50,193 nt of DNA, taken from contig JAITQS010000044.1 of the NCBI GenBank assembly GCA_031288795.1, positions 1 to 50,193 of the forward strand. The letters are read 5' to 3'. This DNA is from Holosporaceae bacterium. Lineage in GTDB: Bacteria; Pseudomonadota; Alphaproteobacteria; UBA3830. Shown piece after piece: positions 24,715-32,357 of this stretch. The notes under the pieces are model-generated. The model had not been told where the DNA came from. It made no database searches and saw nothing but the letters and a program-made list of their open reading frames with translations. The position numbers and the translations under genes are program-made. The first letter of the stretch is position 1, and each line of letters begins with the position of its first letter.

Positions 24715-26808
24715 ATGGTTGAGAGTACGCAGCATACACTGGACCGAGTTCGTTCTCCGAGAGTGCACATCACCTACGATGTGGAAATAGGTGATGCCAT
24801 AGTGATGAAGGAGCTACCGTTTGTCATAGGTGTTCTAGCTGATTTGTCAGGTATGCCAGCAGATGAACTTCCTCCTCTAAAATCGCGGAAGTTTGTGGAA
24901 GTTGATAGGGATAATCTTCCGGGATTTATGATCTCCATTAATCCGCGCTTGGCTGTTCAGGTGAAGGACACTCTGGGAGACGGATCTGATACTTTGAATG
25001 TGGAATTATTTTTCAAGCACATGGATGATTTTGGTCCCGTGAGTATTGCTCAACAAGTTCCGAAGCTCAACAAGGTCTATTCTTCCCGTGTTAAATTTAA
25101 TGATCTGCTGGCAAAATTGGAAGGAAACGATCCGCTTCAGCAGCAAGTTAAGGACATTGTGGCGGATCTAGGTCTCAGATCTGCTTTGCAGACGCAGGTA
25201 AACGCCATACTAACGGCCAATAAGATCGCAATTACCGCTGATTTTGCCACATCTTCTTCCGCCGCCGATTCTACCGAAAGTAAACCTGCTGCTCCCGCTG
25301 GTGGCGATGCAGCCGCCGCCGGAGCAGCTTCGGCTGATGGCGGCAGCGGTGGTGGCGGTACTCCTCCCCCAACTACCAGAGACATTCTGCGAGAAATGTT
25401 CACCGATGGCAAGCTCGCCCGTGAGCCGGCGGCTGAGCCATATGCCTGCAGTATGTTGCTGGAATTGCTGGCCGCCTTAGAAAAGGCAAAGCTGACACTC
25501 ATGAAAAATCCTCTCGCTTTTGTGGAGAACACCATTGCTGATTTGGATAATAAACTGAGTACGCAGATAAATGAGATACTTCATGCACAGGCGTTCCAGG
25601 AGATGGAAGGCACCTGGAGAGCATTGCATTACCTCATAATGAATACCGAAACCAGTACTCAGCTGAAAATAAGAATAATGAATGCCACCAAGAAAGATCT
25701 TCTGTCTGATCTGGAAAATGCGGTGGAATTTGACCAGAGTGGGCTATTCAAAAAAGTCTATGAAGAAGAATATGGCACATTTGGAGGGCATCCGTATTCC
25801 TGTTTGATTGGTGGCTACGAATTTACGCGGCATCCTCAGGATATTTTGCTTATGGAAAAATTGTCCAACGTTGCTGCGGCGGCGCATGCGCCATTTATAG
25901 CGGCGGCGCATCCCCGAATGTTTGACATGAACAGTTTTTCGCATTTGGGAGAACCAAGGGACCTCGCAAAAATTTTCGAAAGCACGGAAATGATAAAGTG
26001 GAGGTCGTTTCGAGACACCGAGGACTCCAGATATGTGGCTTTGGTGATGCCAAGAGTGCTCATGAGATTACCTTATGGTCCGGATACGCTTCCGGTAGAT
26101 GGACTCAACTATGTTGAAACCATAGATGGCACCGATAACTCGCAGTTTTGCTGGGGAAATGCCGCGTTTGTTTTTGCTCAACGTATTGGCAATGCAGTTT
26201 CTCTCTACAAGTGGCCGGCTGCCATAAGAGGAGTCGAAGGTGGCGGATTGGTGGAAGGACTACCGGCCTATACGTTTAAAACCACCGACGGAGACATCGC
26301 TCTGAAATGTCCTACGGAAATAGCCATTACGGATAGAAGAGAAAAAGAGCTCAGTGACATGGGATTCCTCGCCATATGTCACAGCAAAGGTACAGATTAT
26401 GCTGCATTTTTCGGCGGACAGACTACCCAAAAACCAAAAGTCTACAATACGGATTTGGCCAATTCTAATGCCTCCCTCAGCGCTAGATTGCCGTATTTAT
26501 TGGCAGCCTCTCGATTCGCCCACTACATAAAGGCAATAATGAGAGACAAGGTCGGCGCTTTTCTTACCAAGGACAATGTATCTTTCTATTTAAATAATTG
26601 GGTAGCCAGCTATGTCCTGCTAAATGATGGAGCCAGTCAGGAAATGAAGGCAAAATTCCCTCTGCGGGAGGCACGCATCGATGTGTTTGATGTACCCGGT
26701 AAGCCTGGATCCTACAAGGCTACAGTGTTTTTGAGGCCACATTTTCAGTTGGAAGAGCTTACGGCTTCCATCAGACTAGTCGCCGAACTCCCTCCTCCGG
26801 CCGGATAG
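24715..26808 (+). CDS. T6SS sheath protein: natural TssB-TssC fusion
   Basis: One uninterrupted 697-residue frame contains both contractile-sheath subunits. Residues about 1-174 are TssB (VipA/ImpB): SPRVHITYDVE, PFVIGVLADLSG, RKFVEVDRDNL and ISIAQQVPKL-like segments. A linker of about 45 residues rich in Ala, Gly, Ser and Pro follows. Residues about 222-697 are TssC (VipB/ImpC): FQEMEGTWRALHYLI, then RIMNATKKDLLSDLENA, FGGHPYSCLIGGYEF, RLPYGPDTLPVDGLNYVE and FLTKDNVSFYLNNWV. Both halves are full length without loss of conserved blocks, so a working fused sheath protomer is likely. ATG 24715 was preferred over 24697 because AAAGG lies 7-8 bp before it. The gene precedes an hcp-like gene. Confidence 0.93.
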   Translation: MVESTQHTLDRVRSPRVHITYDVEIGDAIVMKELPFVIGVLADLSGMPADELPPLKSRKFVEVDRDNLPGFMISINPRLAVQVKDTLGDGSDTLNVELFFKHMDDFGPVSIAQQVPKLNKVYSSRVKFNDLLAKLEGNDPLQQQVKDIVADLGLRSALQTQVNAILTANKIAITADFATSSSAADSTESKPAAPAGGDAAAAGAASADGGSGGGGTPPPTTRDILREMFTDGKLAREPAAEPYACSMLLELLAALEKAKLTLMKNPLAFVENTIADLDNKLSTQINEILHAQAFQEMEGTWRALHYLIMNTETSTQLKIRIMNATKKDLLSDLENAVEFDQSGLFKKVYEEEYGTFGGHPYSCLIGGYEFTRHPQDILLMEKLSNVAAAAHAPFIAAAHPRMFDMNSFSHLGEPRDLAKIFESTEMIKWRSFRDTEDSRYVALVMPRVLMRLPYGPDTLPVDGLNYVETIDGTDNSQFCWGNAAFVFAQRIGNAVSLYKWPAAIRGVEGGGLVEGLPAYTFKTTDGDIALKCPTEIAITDRREKELSDMGFLAICHSKGTDYAAFFGGQTTQKPKVYNTDLANSNASLSARLPYLLAASRFAHYIKAIMRDKVGAFLTKDNVSFYLNNWVASYVLLNDGASQEMKAKFPLREARIDVFDVPGKPGSYKATVFLRPHFQLEELTASIRLVAELPPPAG

Positions 26809-26996
26809 TTGTTGTTGGTAATGATAAGTTGGTCGCATAACGAGAAATTTTTGCAAGAGCTTTTGCATAAGGAACATTATTGTATATTTGCTCCTCATAA
26901 GAGACGAAAAATAAATTAGGTAGTATCAATTGCAAAAATCTCTCCGGCAACTGCCTTATGGTTGGTTTTGATGGTTATAATTGTATGGAGAAGTAG

Positions 26997-27545
26997 ATGA
27001 TAAAGTTCACTCAGCACGACACGTTCAGCAAAGACGAATCAACAAACAGCGATATGGGCGCCGCAGCTACACCACAAATGCTCATCGTGTGCGAAGATTT
27101 TTTCGAATGCGACGTTGATGGATTCACTGATAATGCCACTCCCTGTCTATGGTTTGACATCGGTTGCTGTAGATTGATAACAAACGACAGCACCGGAGAG
27201 TTAAGCGGCGATGGTAGAGTAATCGCCCAGGATCCGGTAGTCTGTATGAAATATGGCTCCTGGGCCCCCATCATACAGGAGTACTTGTATTCGGGAAAAA
27301 ATGTACCTAAGATAGGTCTTCGTCGTTTATCCAGCATAAACGGCACGAAAGTTATCATACAAGAAGTGAATTATGAAATTTGTCTCATGAAAACGTACCG
27401 CCAAAAAGATGATACCATCGAGTTTACCTTTAGCGCAATAACAGTGGAAGATATAAACATCCTATACGATAACACCGGTACAAAAATAGGCAATACCGGT
27501 ACGAAGTTCGACTACAGTACGATGCTCGTGACCACCAGCAGCTAA
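26997..27545 (+). CDS. hcp: Hcp-like T6SS tube protein
   Basis: The 182-residue protein lies 188 bp after the sheath fusion gene, the usual place of hcp. Its central and C-terminal part follows the Hcp order: strand VIAQDPVVCMKYGS, helix APIIQEYLYSGKN (compare the family SGKH turn), strand VPKIGLRRLSS, VIIQEVNYEICLM, and TIEFTFSAITVEDI. There is no signal peptide. Hcp hexamers stack into the inner tube and are exported with effectors. Sequence identity to classical Hcp is low, so the call rests on pattern plus context. GGAGAAGTAG lies directly before the ATG. It differs strongly from the Hcp-like protein at 5327-5872. Confidence 0.65.
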   Translation: MIKFTQHDTFSKDESTNSDMGAAATPQMLIVCEDFFECDVDGFTDNATPCLWFDIGCCRLITNDSTGELSGDGRVIAQDPVVCMKYGSWAPIIQEYLYSGKNVPKIGLRRLSSINGTKVIIQEVNYEICLMKTYRQKDDTIEFTFSAITVEDINILYDNTGTKIGNTGTKFDYSTMLVTTSS

Positions 27546-27630
27546 TTAAATTGTTTGTGTTTCTAATAAATTTCTGAATCCGCAGCCAAACATGTTTTCA
27601 CTATCTTTTAATTTCGCATTTTTTCTGATA

Positions 27631-27636
27631 TATAAT
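27631..27636 (+). promoter_or_regulatory. Probable -10 box for the rpmI-rplT operon
   Basis: TATAAT lies about 120 bp before rpmI, leaving a leader of roughly 110 nt. The leader can form a TAAGAA/TTCTTA stem. Leaders of rpmI-rplT operons are often targets of L20 autoregulation. The -35 match is weak. Confidence 0.35.
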
Positions 27637-27756
27637 ACTGACTTGGTCTAAATACAAAGATCAGGTCGTTTTGGCTGCCTTTTGGGTGTTAAGAACTGAA
27701 AAAATAGCTTCTTAGGGGTATACCCATTGGTGCTTTATAACTATACGGAGGAGAAA

Positions 27757-27954
27757 GTGCCCAAATTAAAGACAAAAAGTTCAGCGAAGAAGCGATTTAA
27801 TTTTACCGCTTCCGGAAATATTATAGCTCAATCTGCCCACAAAAGGCATAATCTGCGAAAGCGTCCCCAGAGGATGAAGAGACAATCTCGGGGAACGATG
27901 ATTTTGAGTGTTTCCGATGTGAAGAACATCGTCAAATATATGCCTTATAGATAG
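27757..27954 (+). CDS. rpmI: 50S ribosomal protein L35
   Basis: L35 has 65 residues here, starting [13 protein letters not shown], with the conserved [16 protein letters not shown] and KSxKxxRxLR-like block. The start is GTG at 27757, with GGAGGAG 4-5 bp upstream; the longer frame from 27727 is not needed. It belongs to the large-subunit core. infC, the usual first gene of the infC-rpmI-rplT operon, is missing from this position. Confidence 0.95.
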   Translation: MPKLKTKSSAKKRFNFTASGNIIAQSAHKRHNLRKRPQRMKRQSRGTMILSVSDVKNIVKYMPYR

Positions 27955-27965
27955 GGAGAAATATA

Positions 27966-28322
27966 ATGTCACGAGTAAAAAGAGGCGTAACAGCACACGC
28001 GCGTCATAAAAAGGTATTAAATCTTTCTAAGGGGTATAGAGGACGTTCTAGCACCTGCTATCGTTCTGCTCTAGAGAGGCTTGAAAAAGCTATGCAATAT
28101 GCGTATCGAGATAGGCGCAATCGCCGAAGAGATCTTCGTGAACTTTGGATTGTGAGGATAAATGCTGCGGCCCGTGAGTATGGACTAAAATATTCGCAGT
28201 TTGTATACGGGTTATCAAAGGCAAATATATCTTTAGATCGGAAAATTCTAGCGGAGTTGGCCATAAATGATAAAGTGGCGTTTGCCGAGATCGTGCAGAA
28301 GGTAAAATCTGTCCTTGCTTAA
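27966..28322 (+). CDS. rplT: 50S ribosomal protein L20
   Basis: L20 has 118 residues. It binds 23S rRNA early in assembly and often represses its own operon. The sequence is canonical: [18 protein letters not shown], then [33 protein letters not shown] and [15 protein letters not shown]. It follows rpmI after 11 bp with GGGAGAA as ribosome-binding site. It is directly followed by dksA after 29 bp. Confidence 0.97.
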   Translation: MSRVKRGVTAHARHKKVLNLSKGYRGRSSTCYRSALERLEKAMQYAYRDRRNRRRDLRELWIVRINAAAREYGLKYSQFVYGLSKANISLDRKILAELAINDKVAFAEIVQKVKSVLA

Positions 28323-28351
28323 GTTATGTATATAACAGTTAGGAGAAGTGC

Positions 28352-28777
28352 ATGGAAAATAAGATTTGTGAGCTGCCAGAGGGCTATGAACCCTCTGGTG
28401 ATGAAGAGTTTATGAATGACTATCAACGTGAATACTTTAGGCGTAGATTGATCCGCTGGAAAGAAGATTTAACCCGAGACAATGAAGAAGTTATAAAATA
28501 TTTGCGGGAAGAGGGAAAAAGCTGCACAGATTCCATTGACAGAGCCACTACGGAAGCCGATTTAGCCTATGAGCTCCGTAGCAAAGAAAGAGCCAGGAAA
28601 TTAATTAGTAAAATAGATGACGCACTGACGCGCATAAAAAACTGCAACTACGGCTACTGCGAAGAAACCGGAGAACCGATTTCGTTGAAAAGACTGCAGG
28701 CGCGTCCGGTGGCAACGCTTAGCATCGAGGCGCAGGAGCGTCATGAAAAACAAGAGCGTGTCCAAAAGGACGAATAG
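28352..28777 (+). CDS. dksA: RNA polymerase-binding factor DksA (single-cysteine type)
   Basis: The product has 141 residues and the DksA layout: a coiled-coil with acidic tip (about residues 30-95) and a C-terminal globular zinc-finger-like domain. DksA enters the RNA polymerase secondary channel and, with ppGpp, adjusts transcription of rRNA and amino-acid genes. In the finger only the first cysteine remains (NYGYCEETGEPI); the other three positions are Thr, Ser and Ala (ATLSIEAQERHE). This replacement is known from alphaproteobacterial DksA proteins, which need no zinc. AGGAGAAG precedes the ATG. Confidence 0.92.
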   Translation: MENKICELPEGYEPSGDEEFMNDYQREYFRRRLIRWKEDLTRDNEEVIKYLREEGKSCTDSIDRATTEADLAYELRSKERARKLISKIDDALTRIKNCNYGYCEETGEPISLKRLQARPVATLSIEAQERHEKQERVQKDE

Positions 28778-28801
28778 TTCGAATAGTTATGGAGTTATGG
28801 C

Positions 28802-29620
28802 ATGTCCAAAAAAAATAATAACGAAGGTAATGATTCAAAAGCTACTACCTTGGATATCTTGCTTTCGAAAATGGGGTATTCGAGAAAAAGCTTTCGGGAA
28901 GATTTTCGCTTTCTGATTATATTTCTATTAACGTTTGCGAGTGTTAGGTTTTTTATTTATGACTATTTTATTATTCCATCCAGCTCAATGGTGCCGTCTT
29001 TGCTCATAGGTGACATGCCGTTGGTGGAAAAATGGGCATATGGCTATAGTAAGCATAGCATCTGGTTCAGTCCGAATTTTTTTTCCGGGAGAATTGGCTG
29101 CGAAAATCGTCCTAAACGCGGAGAAGTCATTGTTTTCAAGGCTCCGGAGGATAACGATACCAACGTCATAAAGCGCGTCATAGCCGTTCCCGGTGACAAG
29201 GTCGGTGTGAAAAATGGCATAGTTTGCGTAAACGGAGTCGAGGCGCAAATCACTTTCCAAAAAAGGATGATATATCACGACATAAGACAAAAAACACGTC
29301 ACGAACTGGTTATTTATAATGAGAAACTCCCGCTGTCGGACGCTCCGGAGCATACCATCGCTTACTTTGAACCGGCAAACGATTCGGAGGCCAATCATTT
29401 TGCCGAAATCACGGTTCCGAAAGGCTACTACTTCGTCATGGGAGATAATCGCGACTTCTCCAAAGATTCCAGATGCGGACTCGGTATGGTGCCGGAGGAA
29501 AACCTAATGGGAAGAGCGGTTCGCACCATCTATTCCATAGACAATGGCGTAAAATTATGGGAGCCTTGGCTATGGCTGCAAAACATAAGATATAGTAGGA
29601 TTTTGAAAAAAATAATCTAA
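28802..29620 (+). CDS. lepB: Signal peptidase I
   Basis: LepB, 272 residues, removes signal peptides from exported proteins at the outer face of the inner membrane. One N-terminal transmembrane segment (about residues 36-53) precedes the S26 protease domain. The catalytic Ser62 lies in PSSSMVPSLLIGD and the general base Lys124 in NVIKRVIAVPGDKV. The later boxes GYYFVMGDNRDFSKDSR and GLVPEENLMGRA-like are present. It ends directly where rnc starts, so lepB and rnc form an operon, as in many proteobacteria. It would serve the many exported proteins of this window. Confidence 0.95.
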   Translation: MSKKNNNEGNDSKATTLDILLSKMGYSRKSFREDFRFLIIFLLTFASVRFFIYDYFIIPSSSMVPSLLIGDMPLVEKWAYGYSKHSIWFSPNFFSGRIGCENRPKRGEVIVFKAPEDNDTNVIKRVIAVPGDKVGVKNGIVCVNGVEAQITFQKRMIYHDIRQKTRHELVIYNEKLPLSDAPEHTIAYFEPANDSEANHFAEITVPKGYYFVMGDNRDFSKDSRCGLGMVPEENLMGRAVRTIYSIDNGVKLWEPWLWLQNIRYSRILKKII

Positions 29621-30304
29621 ATGGATAATATACTAAAACTACAGGATATTATTGGATATAAATTTACATCTCAAGACATGATCTCTGTGGCATTATCTCA
29701 TCCGGGAAGAAAAAAACACGAAAAAGATTTCTCTAGAAAATTTGAAAAACTAGAATTTCTCGGAGATCGTGTTTTGGGACTCTCGCTGGTGGATTTTTTA
29801 TACAATAATTTTCCCCAGGACTCCGAAGGAGAATTGGCCATAAGAATCGCCTCGCTGGCCTGCACAGATTTTCTGATAAAATTAGCAAAAAAAACAAAAA
29901 TCATCGATTGTTTTTCCATTCCCAGGGACTTTTTCGTGTCCCTCAACAAAAATTCCTCCTCCATTGCCGATATGATGGAAGCGGTATTCGGAGCGATTTT
30001 TCTTGACTCCAATTTTGAAACCGCTCAAAAAATAATCGTGGATTTATGGAGAAATGACATATACCGGGGAATTCATAAAACTAAAGATGCTAAAACCAGA
30101 CTTCAGGAATTGGTGCAGGCGAAAAATTCCGAGCTTCCCTCCTATCGCATGATAAAAATGGCCGGAGAGCCCCACGATCCGATTTTTGAAATAGAAGTTT
30201 CTGCCTGTGGAAAATCTTCCATTGGCTATGGGGGATCCAAAAAAAACGCCGAGCATAACGCCGCCGAAAAAATGATGGGAATACTGGAACATCAAGAAGA
30301 ATGA
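29621..30304 (+). CDS. rnc: Ribonuclease III
   Basis: RNase III, 227 residues, cuts double-stranded RNA and processes rRNA precursors. The signature EKLEFLGDRVLGL (42-54) with the catalytic acidic residues, and IADMMEAVFGAIFLD in the nuclease domain, are intact. The C-terminal double-stranded RNA-binding domain (about 155-225) has KTRLQELVQAKNSELPSY and GGSKKNAEHNAAEKMM. The ATG follows the lepB stop with no gap. Confidence 0.96.
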   Translation: MDNILKLQDIIGYKFTSQDMISVALSHPGRKKHEKDFSRKFEKLEFLGDRVLGLSLVDFLYNNFPQDSEGELAIRIASLACTDFLIKLAKKTKIIDCFSIPRDFFVSLNKNSSSIADMMEAVFGAIFLDSNFETAQKIIVDLWRNDIYRGIHKTKDAKTRLQELVQAKNSELPSYRMIKMAGEPHDPIFEIEVSACGKSSIGYGGSKKNAEHNAAEKMMGILEHQEE

Positions 30305-30345
30305 AAGCGTTAACCCTCGACAATTTATTCCGAAATTTATTCCGA

Positions 30346-30365
30346 GAGACTATTGCCTAATGGCG
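30346..30365 (-). mobile_element. Terminal fragment of the 142-bp element (copy D) at the 3' end of waaA
   Basis: GAGACTATTGCCTAATGGCG matches the end of the palindromic element in 19 of 20 positions. No further homology continues into waaA. The fragment supplies the last codons of waaA (AIRQ and stop). It may be what remains of an insertion followed by deletion. Confidence 0.6.
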
Positions 30366-31633
30366 TTTTTGATTATGGTATCCAGCTGCATAACTTCGTC
30401 TATTTTTGCCAATGCTTCGTTTTTGGTAATTTTTTGAGCGATTTCGGATATTCTTTTCAATTCATCATTGTCAAGCATTAGCCGGTGACAAGTCTCGGCG
30501 ATCTCATCGGCGCTGCGAACTTCGAACGCGACCCGGTAGGAGTGCAGAAAATCTCTAATTTCCAAAGCATTATTCATAAAAGGGCCATGCAGCACCGGCT
30601 TACCGAGGGCCACCGGCTCATGGATATTGTGGCCGCCTAGGGGCACCAGAGAACCTCCCACAAAACACACGTCGGCGATGCGGAAAAAAGTTCCAACTTC
30701 GCCAAAGGAGTCTATGCAATATATTTCTGCGCCACATTGGGTAAAGTTATCTTCTGTTATTTCTGATCTCAGGAAGAAATTCAGTCCGTAGCGGCGAATA
30801 ACTTCGCAGACCCTCCTGAGGCGTGTCAGATGCCGAGGAATTATTAGGGTAACAACATCCAAATCTTTTTTTAGTTTTAGATGCGCTTCGATTATGGCTT
30901 CTTCTTCTTTTTCGTGAGTGCTGGCGGCAACTAGGACTTTTTTATTTTTACAGAGGTCGCTAAAGATTTCCCATAATTTTTGGTCGTAGGGGAGGGGAGG
31001 ATTGGCATATTTCAGATTGTCCATTTGGGTTGTGTTGTCCGGAGAAAAATGCCGGAATCTCTCCTCGTCCAGCGGAGACTGCGCCAATATTGCCTTGAAT
31101 TTCCTCAGAACCAGCGAAAAAAAACCTCCCCCCAGCTTCCAGCGGCGAAATGATTTCGGAGATAGTCTTGCATTCAGCAAAAAAGTCGGAATATTTCTGG
31201 AGTGGAGCGCATCGATGATATTGGGCCAAATCTCCGATTCCAAAAAAACTGCAACATCCACTTTCCAATGGTCCAAAAAACGTTTTATCCAAAATGGATT
31301 ATCGGCAACCACATACTGATGACAACAATTGCTTATTTTTTCAATTCGAGATTTGATAATGTCAGCGGACGTAACAGTTATGGTGGTAATCAGCACATTT
31401 AGATGGGGAAATTTCTTTTTTACGTGATGGATGAAGGTCAAGGCCGCCGTAGATTCTCCAACGCTGGCAGCGTGTACCCACATTAGGGGACCACTGAATC
31501 TGAAGGCCGTGGCTTGGCCAAAGTGATTGCCAACGGATCCGAGCCGGTCTTTTCCGTAGAAACACCTCAAATAAAAATATATTTTTAGGAACGGCGATAA
31601 ACATAAAAATAAAATTTTATATAATTTATCCAT
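30350..31633 (-). CDS. waaA: 3-deoxy-D-manno-octulosonic acid (Kdo) transferase
   Basis: WaaA (KdtA), 427 residues, adds Kdo to lipid A precursor at the inner membrane, a key step of LPS core synthesis. An N-terminal hydrophobic segment precedes a GT-B fold. The acceptor half holds GPLMWVHAASVGESTAAL, including the family Gly-Glu (catalytic) box. ESEIWPNII, NARLSPKSFRRW and the C-terminal nucleotide-binding part FVGGSLVPLGGHNIHEPVALGKPVLHGP are classical. The last residues NAIRQ come from a mobile-element end. The start overlaps the stop of the DUF374 gene by 8 bp. It works together with kdsB (40248) for LPS. Confidence 0.94.
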   Translation of the reverse strand: MDKLYKILFLCLSPFLKIYFYLRCFYGKDRLGSVGNHFGQATAFRFSGPLMWVHAASVGESTAALTFIHHVKKKFPHLNVLITTITVTSADIIKSRIEKISNCCHQYVVADNPFWIKRFLDHWKVDVAVFLESEIWPNIIDALHSRNIPTFLLNARLSPKSFRRWKLGGGFFSLVLRKFKAILAQSPLDEERFRHFSPDNTTQMDNLKYANPPLPYDQKLWEIFSDLCKNKKVLVAASTHEKEEEAIIEAHLKLKKDLDVVTLIIPRHLTRLRRVCEVIRRYGLNFFLRSEITEDNFTQCGAEIYCIDSFGEVGTFFRIADVCFVGGSLVPLGGHNIHEPVALGKPVLHGPFMNNALEIRDFLHSYRVAFEVRSADEIAETCHRLMLDNDELKRISEIAQKITKNEALAKIDEVMQLDTIIKNAIRQ

Positions 31634-32330
31634 TTGTTAAAATCCTGCGAGCTTCTTCGGACGCTTCGTTTATGCGCGATTCCACCAGCTGTACGGCCTC
31701 TGCTTCCGAAATATCCTTGATGTCCTCGTATAAAACCGGCTTGTTCCACACCATGACCCCTCGATTGAACGGCCAAACTACTATAAAACGATCCCAGGAG
31801 CTAAGTTTACGATAGCGTTTTACACAAAAACTAAAGGTAAGAATGTCCACCTTTGCTAGTTTGGCAATGGCGATCACTCCCGGATACAATTTATGCCTAG
31901 GACCTCGCGGACCGTCCGGAATCATCGCCACATATTCGCCTTTGCGGAGCAGCTGTATTAATTTTTTGGCGGCGCTAAAGCCTTTTCCGGTGGAACCATA
32001 TACGGCAGGCATCGAAAAATTTTCCACTACTTTTGCGATAAACCTTCCGTCCCGATGATCGGACGCCAGCACATACAGTGGTTTTTTCCATTTCCATACG
32101 CGGGGAGCCAGCATCAGCCGGTCATGCCACAGGCATACGATAAACGGGCGTCCCGTTTGGTGATACTCGCTGGGAAAATGCTCGCCAACGGCCGTCCATT
32201 TGGTTGTGCGAAACGCCAATCTTATGAAAAAAGCCGCAAGTTTAGCCAAAATCTCTGTGAAAACATAAGACTTTTTCTGAAATTTACTCAGCCATTTGAA
32301 GATACGCGAAAATACAAAACGCCATTTCAC
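31626..32330 (-). CDS. DUF374 lysophospholipid-acyltransferase-like protein
   Basis: The 234-residue product belongs to the DUF374 family of LPLAT-type acyltransferases. An N-terminal hydrophobic part precedes the block RPFIVCLWHDRLMLAPRVW, in which HD and the later ASDHRDGRFIAKVV and PDGPRGPRHKLYPGVIAIAKL give the family its fingerprint. These proteins often sit beside waaA, and a role in lipid A or phospholipid acylation is suspected but not proven in general. The close coupling with waaA (8-bp overlap) supports a function in LPS assembly. Confidence 0.85.
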   Translation of the reverse strand: MKWRFVFSRIFKWLSKFQKKSYVFTEILAKLAAFFIRLAFRTTKWTAVGEHFPSEYHQTGRPFIVCLWHDRLMLAPRVWKWKKPLYVLASDHRDGRFIAKVVENFSMPAVYGSTGKGFSAAKKLIQLLRKGEYVAMIPDGPRGPRHKLYPGVIAIAKLAKVDILTFSFCVKRYRKLSSWDRFIVVWPFNRGVMVWNKPVLYEDIKDISEAEAVQLVESRINEASEEARRILTNG

Positions 32331-32357
32331 AAAATAAAAACTCCGACAACCGACAAT

